From Haloplasma contractile SSD-17B (GTDB taxonomy: Bacteria > Bacillota_I > Bacilli_A > Haloplasmatales > Haloplasmataceae), in NCBI RefSeq assembly GCF_000215935.2, contig NZ_AFNU02000002.1:124001-188000 (forward strand): a DNA stretch of 64,000 bases. The letters are read 5' to 3'. Below are positions 44,298 to 54,572 of this stretch, in pieces (position 1 is the first letter of the stretch; each line of letters starts with the position of its first letter). The notes beneath the pieces are model-generated. The model was not told the DNA's origin, ran no database searches, and saw only the letters and a list, made by a program, of their open reading frames with translations. The position numbers and the translations under genes are program-made.

Positions 44298-45287
44298 TTA
44301 GTATTCGAATCCCTTAGGGCTTCTTTCATGCCAATCCCAAGCTGATTTAATTACATCTTTAACATCTGTATATTTGGGATCCCACCCTAGTATTTCTTTA
44401 GCCTTCTTATTTGAGGCGATTAGTTTAGCAGGATCACCAGCACGTCTAGGAGTAACCTTTGCAGGTATAGGATGACCGGTTACAACTCTCGCTGCTTCAA
44501 TAATTTGTTTAACACTGAATCCTTCACCATTTCCTAAATTAAATATATTACTATTGCTTCCCTTAAGAAGTGATTCAACTGCCAGTATATGAGCATTAGC
44601 TAGATCCGTTACATGAATGTAATCTCTTATACACGTTCCATCTGCTGTATCATAATCATCACCAAAGATTCCAATATGCTCACGCTTACCAAGAGGTACT
44701 TGTAAAACAAGGGGAATTAAGTGTGTTTCAGGACTATGGTCTTCGCCTATACGACTAGATTTATGTGCACCGGCAACATTGAAATAACGCAATGAAATAT
44801 ACTTGATATTATGTGCTACATCAAACCATTTAAACATCTTTTCCATTGCTAATTTAGTTTCACCGTATGTATTCGTCGGTATGGCCTGCTCTGTTTCTAC
44901 TATTGGTATGTTCTTTGCCTCTCCATAAACAGCTGCAGTTGAAGAGAATACAATTTTATCAATCCCATAATCTCTCAGGGCGCTTAATAATACTAACGTT
45001 CCCCTTACATTATTATCATAGTAGGTGTATGGATCTGTCATACTTTCACCAACTAATGAATTAGCTGCAAAATGGATTACCGCATCAATCGTTTCATTTT
45101 CTAATACTTGGTTTAAAAAGTCACGGTCACGAATATCTCCTTCATAAAATCTAGCTTTTTCATGGATTGCATTTCTGTGTCCCGTCTGTAAATTATCAAT
45201 AATAACCACATCATATTCGTTATCAATTAGCTCATAAACCGTATGAGAACCGATATAACCTGCTCCTCCACATACTAAAACTGCCAT
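44298..45287 (-). CDS. galE: UDP-glucose 4-epimerase
   Basis: A 329-residue short-chain dehydrogenase-type epimerase. NAD-binding GGAGYIGSHT (residues 7-16), the catalytic SSTAAVYGE Ser and YGETKLAMEK (Tyr/Lys pair) are all present; RIGEDHSPETHLIPL and CIRDYIHVTDLA are typical GalE segments. It regenerates UDP-glucose for GalT. ATAGGAGGCAATACA precedes the ATG. The galK stop lies 24 bp upstream, so the genes are co-transcribed from the galK promoter. Confidence 0.97.
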   Translation of the reverse strand: MAVLVCGGAGYIGSHTVYELIDNEYDVVIIDNLQTGHRNAIHEKARFYEGDIRDRDFLNQVLENETIDAVIHFAANSLVGESMTDPYTYYDNNVRGTLVLLSALRDYGIDKIVFSSTAAVYGEAKNIPIVETEQAIPTNTYGETKLAMEKMFKWFDVAHNIKYISLRYFNVAGAHKSSRIGEDHSPETHLIPLVLQVPLGKREHIGIFGDDYDTADGTCIRDYIHVTDLANAHILAVESLLKGSNSNIFNLGNGEGFSVKQIIEAARVVTGHPIPAKVTPRRAGDPAKLIASNKKAKEILGWDPKYTDVKDVIKSAWDWHERSPKGFEY

Positions 45288-45311
45288 TGTATTGCCTCCT
45301 ATATAGTTAAA

Positions 45312-46469
45312 TTATTTTAATTTTCTAGCACCAGCTCCCACATTTACAATATAAAATGTAGGTTCATATCCGATTATTTCTGTATATTTTTTTTCTACAT
45401 TCTGTCTGAAGGTATCAATTAAATCCTCTTTAACGATACTAATTGTACACCCTCCAAAACCGGCACCCGTCATTCTTGATCCAATCACACCGTCTTGTTG
45501 TAAGGCTAGTTTAACTAACGTGTCTAACTCTACTCCTGTTACATCGTAATCGTCTCGTAAGGATACATGTGATTCATTCATTAGATTTCCGAATACATCT
45601 AAATCTCCTAGTTCGAGCGCTGCTTTCGCTTTTTTAGTTCGTATGTTTTCATAAACTGCGTGTCTTGAACGTTTTACCAATAGATTATCATTAATGTGAC
45701 ACTTAACGCTCTCAAATTGTTCTGCTGTTAAATCTCCTAGTGTATTCACATCAATATACTCTTGTATTATGGATAAAGCTTGCTCACATTCTTCACGTCT
45801 TTCATTATATTTTGAATCAGCAAGCCCACGTTTCTTGTTTGTATTCGTAACAACTAGTTTATGTTTCCCTAATTTTAGCGGAGCATAGTCATATTTTAAG
45901 GTATTTGTATCAAGCAATATTGCATGATCATCTTTACCCATACCGATTGCAAATTGATCCATAATCCCACAATTTACCCCGATATATTCATTTTCTGTTT
46001 TTTGACAGATTTTAACCAAATCAATTATATCATATTTTAATTCAAATACATCATTAAGCATTAAAGCTGTTACAACTTCTATTGAAGCTGACGATGATAA
46101 ACCCGCTCCATTTGGTATATTTCCATAATAGAAGAGATCAAATCCAGTATTCATATCTTGATTCTTTAGCATTTTAAATATACCTTTTGGATAATTAGCC
46201 CAATTGTGGTCTTCATTATATTCTAAATCATCTAAGTTTAGTTCTATAATATTTAATTTACTAAAGTTATCTGAATAGAAACATAATTTTCGGTCTTTAC
46301 GCTTACGAATAACCAAATATGTTCCTATATCGATTGCACAAGGAAAAACATTACCTCCATTGTAGTCCGTATGTTCTCCAATTAGATTCACTCTCCCAGG
46401 TGCAAAATAAATATGCTCATAAAGGTTATTAAAAACTTCTTTAAAACGACTTTCTAGTTGATCCATCAT
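45312..46469 (-). CDS. galK: Galactokinase
   Basis: A 385-residue GHMP kinase that phosphorylates galactose at C1. Signature I is PGRVNLIGEHTDYNGG, the ATP loop is GAGLSSSASIEV and the C-terminal motif is GSRMTGAGFGGC. CGIMDQFAIG carries the catalytic Asp. The start is the ATG at 46469, 8 nt after GGAGG; an ATG five codons earlier overlaps that site. It is the first gene of galKETM, with its own promoter at 46507-46535 surrounded by TTTACTAAA operator half-sites, and so probably under the LacI/GalR protein at 56071. Confidence 0.97.
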   Translation of the reverse strand: MMDQLESRFKEVFNNLYEHIYFAPGRVNLIGEHTDYNGGNVFPCAIDIGTYLVIRKRKDRKLCFYSDNFSKLNIIELNLDDLEYNEDHNWANYPKGIFKMLKNQDMNTGFDLFYYGNIPNGAGLSSSASIEVVTALMLNDVFELKYDIIDLVKICQKTENEYIGVNCGIMDQFAIGMGKDDHAILLDTNTLKYDYAPLKLGKHKLVVTNTNKKRGLADSKYNERREECEQALSIIQEYIDVNTLGDLTAEQFESVKCHINDNLLVKRSRHAVYENIRTKKAKAALELGDLDVFGNLMNESHVSLRDDYDVTGVELDTLVKLALQQDGVIGSRMTGAGFGGCTISIVKEDLIDTFRQNVEKKYTEIIGYEPTFYIVNVGAGARKLK

Positions 46470-46506
46470 AATGTTTCCCTCCATCTAACCTGTTCTGTTA
46501 CTATTA

Positions 46507-46559
46507 TTTTACTTGAGTTTTACTAAAGTGTCAATTATTTTACTAAAATTTTACTAAAC
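46507..46559 (-). promoter_or_regulatory. galK promoter with three TTTACTAAA operator half-sites
   Basis: Minus strand TTGACA (46535-46530), 17 bp, TAAAAT (46512-46507). TTTACTAAA occurs at 46520-46528 (in the spacer), 46540-46548 and 46551-46559. The last two start 11 bp apart, as in the operators at 55889 and 57113. Confidence 0.75.
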
Positions 46560-46599
46560 TGTTTTATTAGCCTTGATTTATGCTTGTTATTCTTAATGA

Positions 46600-46642
46600 T
46601 TTGTTGAAAAAAGAGCGATAAATCTTAATCGACCGCCCTTTT
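46600..46642 (-). terminator. Probable terminator of the GH42 gene
   Basis: An imperfect stem (AAAGGGCGGTCGAT with ATCGCTCTTT) is followed by TTTTTCAAC on the minus strand, after the stop at 46659. Confidence 0.5.
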
Positions 46643-46658
46643 TATAGACATATAAAAG

Positions 46659-48620
46659 TTACTTATTATTGTTTTTCTTTATAATCCTACTTTCGTATGG
46701 TTTAAACGTATAGGAGTTATATGTTTTATTTTCTGCGGTATGATTTGTTACAATTAGCCACTGTGACCTATTATGTTCTCTTCTATAAACTTCTAACCCA
46801 GCTTCAGAACTAATATATGGAATAGACTGGTTTATAACTATTTCTTCTGCAAGTTCATTTAATATAGTCGAATCAACGCCGCCTCCAATATAATAAACCG
46901 TTCCATTCTTATATTGATTACGCGTAATACACGCATGAGTACCATAAAACTTGTCAGTAAACTGATAAAGTACTTCTGCCGTTTCAGGAATAATCAGGTC
47001 ACGCCAAACTCCGCACACACCTACTTTTCCCTCATATAGACCAACACCAGTGATTGTCACTTCTTGACCGTGTTGCAATGATTCAACCTCTTTTATCCTT
47101 ATACCCGTCATTTCTCTAACCTGACAGGGAATAATTTCTTCAAAGTTAATATTATTATCTCGATTTTTAATACCTGCTCTATATGAAAAGATTACAGTTC
47201 CACCATTTTGTAAATAAAGATCAATCCTATGTTTAAGTTCTTCATTGATTATTTGCATTACCGGTAATACAACTACTTTATAGTTATTAAAATCCTTTTC
47301 TATACTTAACACATCAATTGTTGTATTTAGTTCATAAAACGGTGAATATAGCCTTAATAATTCGTTCGTAAAATTAAATTCTTTACTTTGTTGTTGAGAT
47401 TTCCATGACCAAATATTATCAAAGTCGTATAGAACTGCTATATCCGCGTTTATCTTACTATCAATTATATCTTTATGATTTTTTATATCGTTAAAAAATG
47501 ATTTTACTTCTTCATACTTTCTACCTTTTTCATTATCGTGATCAATGATCCCAAAACAAAATTGTTCTGCACCTTTTGTCATTCCACGCCATCTGAAATA
47601 CAATAAGTTATTACATCCATGAGCCATTGCCTGATATGACCACATCTTTGCTTGATTAGGTCTTGGAAGATACCCAATAACATCATGACCTTGAGCTCCC
47701 ATCAATTCTTCTACGATCCAATAATTATCTTGCTTTAATCCTCTGATATAATCATGCGTCATAGCGATATGGGCAGGAGTAATTGGTTCCTTCAGGCCTC
47801 CCCAAACTGGATAGTTATCATACGATACATAGTCAAGTTGTCTAGACATCTCATTTTGATCATAACATTTATCAAAAAATCCTCCAAAGAAATTATGAGT
47901 GACTTTCTGATGCTTTCCTTTTAATTTTCTTACTAATTCTATATGTTTCTTTGCAAACTCATTGATTGAATATGATCTAAATCTCGCCCAGTCAAGTTTT
48001 AATGTTGGATTATGTGTTGTAATTGTGGGTTTTGGTACTGGAATTTCTGAAAAGTCATTATAAGTTTGACCCCAAAATATAGTTCCATATGTCTCATTTA
48101 CTTGATCTATTGTTAGGTAACGCTGTTTAAGGTAATTCTGAAAAGCTTTTTCACATTGTTTACAGTAACACAAATCACTGCCCTCGTGACCAAATTCATT
48201 ATCTATCTGCCAATGCTTGATTCGTTTCTCACCTTTATAATGTTCGACTAATTTCTTTACAATCTTTAATGAATATTCCAAATAGTGTTTAGAATTAAAA
48301 CAATATTGTCTTCTTCCTCCAAACACTCTAACATTACCAAATTGATCCTCTGATAAAATACTTGGATGTTTCTTTGCAAGCCAAGCAGGGAATGTAGCAG
48401 TAGGAGTTCCGAACATTATATCTAAATTATATTCTTCTGCTTTTTTAATCACATAATCAAACATACTGAAGTCAAAATTCCCCTCAGTTTGTTCCATTAG
48501 ATGCCAAGCAAATTCTCCAATTCGTATTATGTTAACTCCCATTTCTTTCATTCTAATCAGATCGTCATCAATCATAAATATATCCCAATGTTCAGGATAA
48601 TAGTCAACACCTAAATACAT
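46659..48620 (-). CDS. GH42 beta-galactosidase
   Basis: A 653-residue cytoplasmic beta-galactosidase. The GH42 barrel opens LGVDYYPEHWD. The acid/base is Glu142 (QIDNEFGHE), and the nucleophile is probably Glu304 (WIVEELMGAQ). Cys107, Cys151, Cys153 and Cys156 correspond to the four zinc ligands of the Thermus A4 enzyme. There is no signal peptide, so it acts on imported oligosaccharides. The start at 48620 has a weak ribosome site (TGGGTGATTACAT). A 124 bp gap with no clear terminator separates it from the GH36 gene upstream, so co-transcription is likely. Confidence 0.93.
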   Translation of the reverse strand: MYLGVDYYPEHWDIFMIDDDLIRMKEMGVNIIRIGEFAWHLMEQTEGNFDFSMFDYVIKKAEEYNLDIMFGTPTATFPAWLAKKHPSILSEDQFGNVRVFGGRRQYCFNSKHYLEYSLKIVKKLVEHYKGEKRIKHWQIDNEFGHEGSDLCYCKQCEKAFQNYLKQRYLTIDQVNETYGTIFWGQTYNDFSEIPVPKPTITTHNPTLKLDWARFRSYSINEFAKKHIELVRKLKGKHQKVTHNFFGGFFDKCYDQNEMSRQLDYVSYDNYPVWGGLKEPITPAHIAMTHDYIRGLKQDNYWIVEELMGAQGHDVIGYLPRPNQAKMWSYQAMAHGCNNLLYFRWRGMTKGAEQFCFGIIDHDNEKGRKYEEVKSFFNDIKNHKDIIDSKINADIAVLYDFDNIWSWKSQQQSKEFNFTNELLRLYSPFYELNTTIDVLSIEKDFNNYKVVVLPVMQIINEELKHRIDLYLQNGGTVIFSYRAGIKNRDNNINFEEIIPCQVREMTGIRIKEVESLQHGQEVTITGVGLYEGKVGVCGVWRDLIIPETAEVLYQFTDKFYGTHACITRNQYKNGTVYYIGGGVDSTILNELAEEIVINQSIPYISSEAGLEVYRREHNRSQWLIVTNHTAENKTYNSYTFKPYESRIIKKNNNK

Positions 48621-48744
48621 ATGTAATCACCCAATTATATAATTTTTGTGTTGCATTTTATTCGTGAATCATTAGAACCTCTATAATATAGAGCCGACTC
48701 AGTCACTACGTTATGATATACATTATTTTATACACAGTCGATCA

Positions 48745-51018
48745 CTATTCATTTACAGATTCAATCACGAAGACTTGAGATGAATAATCTCCAATGCTAA
48801 TTATGCCGTTATAGTTGATCTCATCATGAATGGTATACGGATTCATATTTGCTCCGTTAAATACATGCTTCATTATTAATCCGACTGTCATTAGTTCATC
48901 TCCATAGAATGTTCTTTCATAACCACTCACTCTATATTCTTTTTCAGAGTCTAAACCTACTAGTTTAATACGATCCCTATTTTCATTTGGTTTCGCCAAT
49001 GTTTGATACATTCCCACTATACATTTCTCTTGATTCAAAGATACGACTTGCCACGCTACTTTGTTTCCATCATCTTCAAATGGACTTCTCAATCGATAAA
49101 ATGTACCACTATGGATTAATTTCCTATAGCGTTTAAAAAATGCAATATGGTTCGTTATTGCTTTTTTCTCCTTATGCTCTAAAGACGTGACATCTAGTTC
49201 ATACCCAAATGTTCCAAAATAAGCTACATTTGTACGCATCGATAATGGCGTATATCGAGCCACTTGATGATTTGGTACCGCAGACACATGAGACCCCATA
49301 GCTTTTAACGGATATACTAAAGATGTACCATATTGTATCTTTAAGCGTTCTACTGCATCCGTATTGTCACTCGTCCATGTTTGAGGTGCATAATAAAGGA
49401 GCGCAGGATCAAATCTTCCACCACCCGATGCACACGATTCAAATAATATATGAGGAAAGTTTTGAGTCAACCGTTCATATAGGCTATAAACACCCAGGAT
49501 ATAACGGTGGAATAATTCCCCTTGTTTAGATTGCTCTAAAAATAAAGAATAAGGTTCCGTTATATTACGATTCATATCCCATTTTATATACGATATTTGT
49601 GACTTTTCTAAAATCTTTGCCATCATATTATAGATATAATCAACAACTTGATTATTTGAAAAATCAAGGACATATTGATTTCTACCGTGCGACATTCTAC
49701 GCTCAGGTGTTTTTATAACCCAATCAGGGTGCTCTTTATATAACTCACTCTCTATATTAACCATTTCCGGTTCAAACCATAATCCAAATTTCATGCCTAA
49801 ATCAACAATTTTTTCAGCTAATCCACTAATTCCATTGGGTAGTTTATTTGCATTTACAAACCAGTCACCCAGTGATGTCGTATCATCATTGCGCTTACCA
49901 AACCATCCATCATCTAGGACAAACAACTCAATGCCAAGTGATTTGGCTTCTTTTGCAATTTGAATGATTTTATCTTCATTAAAGTCGAAATAAGTAGCCT
50001 CCCAATTGTTAATTAGGATCGGACTTGATTTCTCTTTCCATTCTCCACGCATTAAATGTTTTTTAAATAAAGTATGAAATGCGTAACTCATTCCATTTAA
50101 TCCGTTACTTGAATATACCATCACCATTTCAGGAGTTTCAAACGATTTACCTTTTTCTAAGTTCCATTCAAAACATTCTGGATTAATACCCATTTTTAAC
50201 CGCGTACGATCATAATGATTTACATCGATATCAGCAATAAAGTTCCCACTATATATTAACGAAAAACCATACACTTCACCCGTATGCTCAGAACATGTTT
50301 TTCTTTGTAATGCAATAAAAGGATTTTGTTGAGCACTACTAGCTCCTCGTAAACTTTCAATGCCTTGTTGACCCGGCACCAGTTCTCGTTTATGGATATA
50401 CCTCTCTCTAATCCAAGCTCCTGATAGTTGAATCATTTCAAAGTTACGATCATCAAAATCAACCACACCACTTAATGCTTGTAATAGCTTTATATCTTGT
50501 TCTCCGTTGTTTATAAACTTAACCCTCTTAGCAATGACAGGAAGGTTCTTAAATATAGAATAATACAGTACAATTGTTGATTTAATTTTTGAATCGTATA
50601 ATTGAATTTCTAGTGTCATAACATCCTGTTGATCATTTACGTAAGTCGAGGGCATAATTCGTTCATTAATTTCCAACTTGCCATTATGTACATCATGACT
50701 CTTATATTTAAAGTCAGTGACAATACTTCCATCTGCTTGTTTTATTTGAAATGCACCTTTTGAGAAATCTGTACTTCCGTATGTTGGGTATTCCTGACGC
50801 ATGTATTCTAAAGAAAAGGTTTCGTCCCCTTTAAAAACCCCTGTCATTTGTCCCCTTTTTGTCAAATCCAAAAGATGACTAAAATCGTTTCTATGTCTAA
50901 TCTTCTTCCCGTAGTAAAGCAATCCAATTTGTTCATTTTGAAGGACCTTCAAAATATAACTTAAGTCATCATTGTAAAGATGAAATTCCTTAGTTTTTTC
51001 ATTATAAATTATGTTCAA
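48745..51018 (-). CDS. GH36 alpha-galactosidase
   Basis: A 757-residue cytoplasmic alpha-galactosidase acting on raffinose-family or galactomannan oligosaccharides. A beta-supersandwich N-domain is followed by the barrel with FVLDDGWFGKRND, FGLWFEPEMVN, the nucleophile Asp481 (YIKWDMNRN) and the acid/base Asp551 (TSDNTDAVE); their spacing of 70 equals that of the well-studied Geobacillus enzyme. CASGGGRFDP is also typical. The likely start is the TTG at 51018, 7 nt after AGGTG; a GTG three codons earlier overlaps that site and directly abuts the GH35 stop. It is translationally coupled to GH35. Confidence 0.93.
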   Translation of the reverse strand: MNIIYNEKTKEFHLYNDDLSYILKVLQNEQIGLLYYGKKIRHRNDFSHLLDLTKRGQMTGVFKGDETFSLEYMRQEYPTYGSTDFSKGAFQIKQADGSIVTDFKYKSHDVHNGKLEINERIMPSTYVNDQQDVMTLEIQLYDSKIKSTIVLYYSIFKNLPVIAKRVKFINNGEQDIKLLQALSGVVDFDDRNFEMIQLSGAWIRERYIHKRELVPGQQGIESLRGASSAQQNPFIALQRKTCSEHTGEVYGFSLIYSGNFIADIDVNHYDRTRLKMGINPECFEWNLEKGKSFETPEMVMVYSSNGLNGMSYAFHTLFKKHLMRGEWKEKSSPILINNWEATYFDFNEDKIIQIAKEAKSLGIELFVLDDGWFGKRNDDTTSLGDWFVNANKLPNGISGLAEKIVDLGMKFGLWFEPEMVNIESELYKEHPDWVIKTPERRMSHGRNQYVLDFSNNQVVDYIYNMMAKILEKSQISYIKWDMNRNITEPYSLFLEQSKQGELFHRYILGVYSLYERLTQNFPHILFESCASGGGRFDPALLYYAPQTWTSDNTDAVERLKIQYGTSLVYPLKAMGSHVSAVPNHQVARYTPLSMRTNVAYFGTFGYELDVTSLEHKEKKAITNHIAFFKRYRKLIHSGTFYRLRSPFEDDGNKVAWQVVSLNQEKCIVGMYQTLAKPNENRDRIKLVGLDSEKEYRVSGYERTFYGDELMTVGLIMKHVFNGANMNPYTIHDEINYNGIISIGDYSSQVFVIESVNE

Positions 51019-51027
51019 TATATTCAC

Positions 51028-52791
51028 CTACTTTTGTTTATCTAAACCCGGTCTATCAGAGAAATAGATCTCATTTTTACTTTTACCTTCTGTTTCAAAA
51101 ACTATAATTGTATTCTTTCCTTTTTTAAGTAACGATTCAGGAACATATAACTTTGTTTGCGGTCCTACTTCCCAATACCGTCCAATGTTCACGTTATTTA
51201 TAAATACGACACCTTTTCCAAAACCGGTCATATCTATAAATGTATCTCCCATACATTCTATTTCCAATTCAAATTTATAAAACGCTGGTAAGTGATCCTC
51301 ATATTCTCTAGAAAAATCAACCTTGTTTATGTCATCTAGTTCTAGATTATAATGTTCCCAATTATAGTGTCCATGATTATCTATTACTAATCCACCCTTT
51401 AGTCCTTTACGTTGAGCATTCAATTTTGGTCCAAAGTTTGCTCTGCCCATATTTTCAATTAATATATCTATTCTGTTGCTCTTCTCTTGTTCTAAATCCA
51501 CACTTAAATGTTGACCAATTTCTTGATCATATTGTGTTGCAATATGATTATTGTTTACAAAAATTTGAGCACGATCATTTGCCTCTAACAGGTACATCTT
51601 TTCAACACGTCTAGCATCACCTAAATCAGAACGGTATAAAATGTAACCATAGTTTTGATTAAGTTCTTCCATTGAAAGTGGATAATTATGCTTAACAGGG
51701 CTTGATAAAGTTTCTAGCGTATTAAAAAGAGACACTTTATCCAATACAGCTACTCTTCCATACGCAATTTTATGTGTTTGCGGTAATAATTCTACCTCTT
51801 TTATTTCTGTGAATTCGGAAATCACCTTTTTAAATTCATAATATTTTTCTGTTAAGTCACCACATTCGGTTAGTATCGCATCATAATCGTAGGATGTAAC
51901 ATCTGGCTTTAATTCTTCTAAGTCATTTGCTCCGTTCATAAATCCAAAATTTGTTCCACCATGGAACATATATATATTAACTGAACCTTCATTTAGTATA
52001 TCTCTAAGCTCATTTGCTGCGTCACTTGCATCCCGCGTATGATGTCGATCATCGCCCCACGCATCAAACCAACCAACCCAAAACTCCATGCACATCACTG
52101 GTTTATTTACATACTTTTCCTTAAAGTTTTCTATATGTTCTTTTGCTCCGGTTCCAAAATTCATAGTAGGAAGTGAAACATCTGCTAAAAGAGAACCAGC
52201 ATCTAGTGCTTCGCCCCATGGACCATCTGATGTGACTACAGGAACAGTTGTACCAAAATCACGCATAATCTTTAACAGTGTAGAAAGGTATTCCTTATCA
52301 TTTCCATAATATCCATACTCATTTTCGATTTGCATCAGTATGATCGGTCCATCTTGATCTATTTGTAGAGGAGCAAGTATCTTAAATAAAACTTCAAAAT
52401 ATTCTTTTACATGTTTCATGAATGGTTTATAGACTGTTCTAACTTTCATACCAGGATCTTTAAGCAACCAAGCTGGTAATCCACCGAATTCCCATTCAGC
52501 ACATATATAAGGAGATGGCCTTACTATAACAAATAGTTCTAGAGACTGTGCTAATTCAATAAATGCTTTTATATCAAGATTTCCATTAAAAGCGTATACA
52601 CCTTTTTTGGCTTCATGCATATTCCAAGGTACATAGGTCTCAACTGTATTACAACCCATAGCTTTTAGTTTAATCAATCGGTCTTTCCAACTATCTTTCA
52701 TTGTCCTAAAATAATGCATTCCACCTGCAATAATTTTGAACGGTTTTTTATTTAAATAAAAGTCATCCTTAATTTCAAATGTATTAGTCAT
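51028..52791 (-). CDS. GH35 beta-galactosidase
   Basis: A 587-residue cytoplasmic beta-galactosidase. The GH35 barrel has GGMHYFRTMKDSWKDRL, PYICAEWEFGGLPAWLL, acid/base Glu158 (QIENEYG) and nucleophile Glu236 (CMEFWVGWFDAWG). C-terminal jelly-roll domains include GKGVVFINNVNIGRYW. Bacterial GH35 enzymes often cleave beta-1,3-linked galactosides such as lacto-N-biose type units; the linkage here is not proven. AAAGAGGTTAACA precedes the ATG. It is the first glycosidase after the importer genes, 16 bp from the permease stop. Confidence 0.93.
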   Translation of the reverse strand: MTNTFEIKDDFYLNKKPFKIIAGGMHYFRTMKDSWKDRLIKLKAMGCNTVETYVPWNMHEAKKGVYAFNGNLDIKAFIELAQSLELFVIVRPSPYICAEWEFGGLPAWLLKDPGMKVRTVYKPFMKHVKEYFEVLFKILAPLQIDQDGPIILMQIENEYGYYGNDKEYLSTLLKIMRDFGTTVPVVTSDGPWGEALDAGSLLADVSLPTMNFGTGAKEHIENFKEKYVNKPVMCMEFWVGWFDAWGDDRHHTRDASDAANELRDILNEGSVNIYMFHGGTNFGFMNGANDLEELKPDVTSYDYDAILTECGDLTEKYYEFKKVISEFTEIKEVELLPQTHKIAYGRVAVLDKVSLFNTLETLSSPVKHNYPLSMEELNQNYGYILYRSDLGDARRVEKMYLLEANDRAQIFVNNNHIATQYDQEIGQHLSVDLEQEKSNRIDILIENMGRANFGPKLNAQRKGLKGGLVIDNHGHYNWEHYNLELDDINKVDFSREYEDHLPAFYKFELEIECMGDTFIDMTGFGKGVVFINNVNIGRYWEVGPQTKLYVPESLLKKGKNTIIVFETEGKSKNEIYFSDRPGLDKQK

Positions 52792-52807
52792 TGTTAACCT
52801 CTTTTCT

Positions 52808-53617
52808 TTATGATTTAACTGAGCCTAGCATCCCTTGAACAAAGTGCTTTTGCAACATAAAGAAGATAATAATCATCGGTAGAGTTGCAATTACAATCGC
52901 AACCATTATCACACCATAATCAGGAAAATAAGCAGAAGATAATGATGAAATCATTAATGTTAATGTTTTCTTTTCAGAACTTTGTAACACAATTAATGGC
53001 CATAAATAGTTATTCCAATTCGCCATGAATGAGTAGATAGCTGCCGCAGAATAGGTGGATTTCATAATTGGCACTACAATAGTAAAGAAGATTTGAAACT
53101 CATTTGCACCATCGATTCTAGCAGCTTGTATAATTTCACGTGGGAATGTTTTAAAACTTTGTCTGAAAAAGAAGATTAAGAAGACATTTACTATAGTTGG
53201 TAAAATAATCCCCATGTGAGTATCTAATAACCCAAACCTTACAATTAATCGGAACAGTGGAATCATTAATGCAGCAAATGGGATCATCATCGTCAATAAG
53301 ACAACGGTATAAATTCGTTCTCTAATTCTTGATCTAAATAGCTCATATCCATATGCAGCCATCGATGTTACAAGTAAAGATAACAAAGTACCAATAATTG
53401 CAATTTTTGATGTATTCCAAAAGATACCGAAAATGTCTGTTGTATCGAATAAATTCCTTATATTAACCATTAGTGCATTACCAAATGTAAACTTACCTTT
53501 CGTAATATCTTGTGTTGTATTTGTAATACCGATTATCATCCAAAAGAAAGGAAAGATTGACACGAATGAGGCAAGCCCTAAAAATATATAAACTAAACTA
53601 TTTCTAACGTTCTTCAT
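52808..53617 (-). CDS. Oligosaccharide ABC transporter permease (MalG type)
   Basis: A 269-residue CUT1-family permease with six helices. The EAA loop reads RAARIDGANEFQIFFTIVVPIMK. It pairs with the permease at 53617; TAATG overlaps the upstream stop by one base, giving translational coupling. Located between the binding protein and GH35, it should carry galactosides. The ATPase is not encoded in the operon, as is common where one MsmK/MalK-type ATPase serves several importers. Confidence 0.93.
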   Translation of the reverse strand: MKNVRNSLVYIFLGLASFVSIFPFFWMIIGITNTTQDITKGKFTFGNALMVNIRNLFDTTDIFGIFWNTSKIAIIGTLLSLLVTSMAAYGYELFRSRIRERIYTVVLLTMMIPFAALMIPLFRLIVRFGLLDTHMGIILPTIVNVFLIFFFRQSFKTFPREIIQAARIDGANEFQIFFTIVVPIMKSTYSAAAIYSFMANWNNYLWPLIVLQSSEKKTLTLMISSLSSAYFPDYGVIMVAIVIATLPMIIIFFMLQKHFVQGMLGSVKS

Positions 53618-54495
53618 TATTCATCACCTGCTACTTTAAATTGGATAATCGTTAGGATAGCAACAATAAATACAATCACATAAGAAAGTGTGGCTGCATA
53701 CCCAAAGTTTGGAACATATACAAATGATTGATTATAAATATATTGTGATATTGTTAAGGTCGCGTTTGACGGACCTCCACCTGTTAGGTTCATTGGTTCA
53801 TCAAATAACTGTAGTGTCCCTATTGTAGACATAATAGCTGTAAATAGTATAATAGGCTTCAACAACGGAACAGTAATCTTAAAAAATTGCTGAATTTTAC
53901 TAGCCCCGTCTACCTCTGCTGCCTCATATACTTCACTTGATACATTTTGTAAAGCTGCTAAATAAAACACCATGTTGTATCCTGTCCACCTCCAAAGTAA
54001 CGCAATTATGATCGTTACTTTTGCCCAAAATGCATTCGTTAACCATGGTATTGGTTCATTAACTAACTGTATAAACATTAAAAACTGATTAATTAATCCC
54101 TCATATCCAAACATCATTTTAAATAATACTGAATAAGCAACAAGTGAAGTAACCGTTGGTAAAAATATAGCTGTTCTAAAAAATCCTCTATATTTTAATT
54201 TTTTATTATTTAACATAGATGCTAGCATTAATGCCATAGTTAACATAATAGGTACTTGAACTATAAAAAATATAAACGTATTTTTAAACGCCTTATGAAA
54301 CACTTCATCATTTAACATTCTTTTAATATTTCCTAATCCATTGGGTTCACAAACGATCCCTTTACATGACTTAGTGGAAAGTATTAGCGAATCTATGATT
54401 GGATAGATTAAAAAAGTTGCCATTAAAACCAAACTTGTAAATACGAAAATCCATCCATAATAATTTTTTTTATTATACTTCGCTCTTCTTAACAC
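53617..54495 (-). CDS. Oligosaccharide ABC transporter permease (MalF type)
   Basis: A 292-residue CUT1 permease with six helices; the EAA loop is EAAEVDGASKIQQFFKITVPLLK. FDEPMNLTGGGPSNATLTI follows, as in lactose/sugar permeases. The start is a GTG at 54495 behind AGGAGGATTAGCT. It shares the TAATG overlap with the MalG-type gene. A perfect palindrome (54517-54548) separates it from the binding-protein gene. Confidence 0.93.
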   Translation of the reverse strand: MLRRAKYNKKNYYGWIFVFTSLVLMATFLIYPIIDSLILSTKSCKGIVCEPNGLGNIKRMLNDEVFHKAFKNTFIFFIVQVPIMLTMALMLASMLNNKKLKYRGFFRTAIFLPTVTSLVAYSVLFKMMFGYEGLINQFLMFIQLVNEPIPWLTNAFWAKVTIIIALLWRWTGYNMVFYLAALQNVSSEVYEAAEVDGASKIQQFFKITVPLLKPIILFTAIMSTIGTLQLFDEPMNLTGGGPSNATLTISQYIYNQSFVYVPNFGYAATLSYVIVFIVAILTIIQFKVAGDE

Positions 54496-54516
54496 AGCTA
54501 ATCCTCCTTATTAATA

Positions 54517-54548
54517 AATATAGAAATAGCCTAGGCTATTTCTATATT
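54517..54548. terminator. Perfect 32-bp palindrome inside the importer operon
   Basis: AATATAGAAATAGCCT and its exact complement form a loop-less stem between the binding-protein and permease genes. No long T-run follows on the minus strand (it continues TATTAATAAGG), so it is more likely an mRNA stabiliser or processing site that raises binding-protein output than a true terminator. Confidence 0.6.
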
Positions 54549-54572
54549 CACTCACATCTATTTATCTAAATA

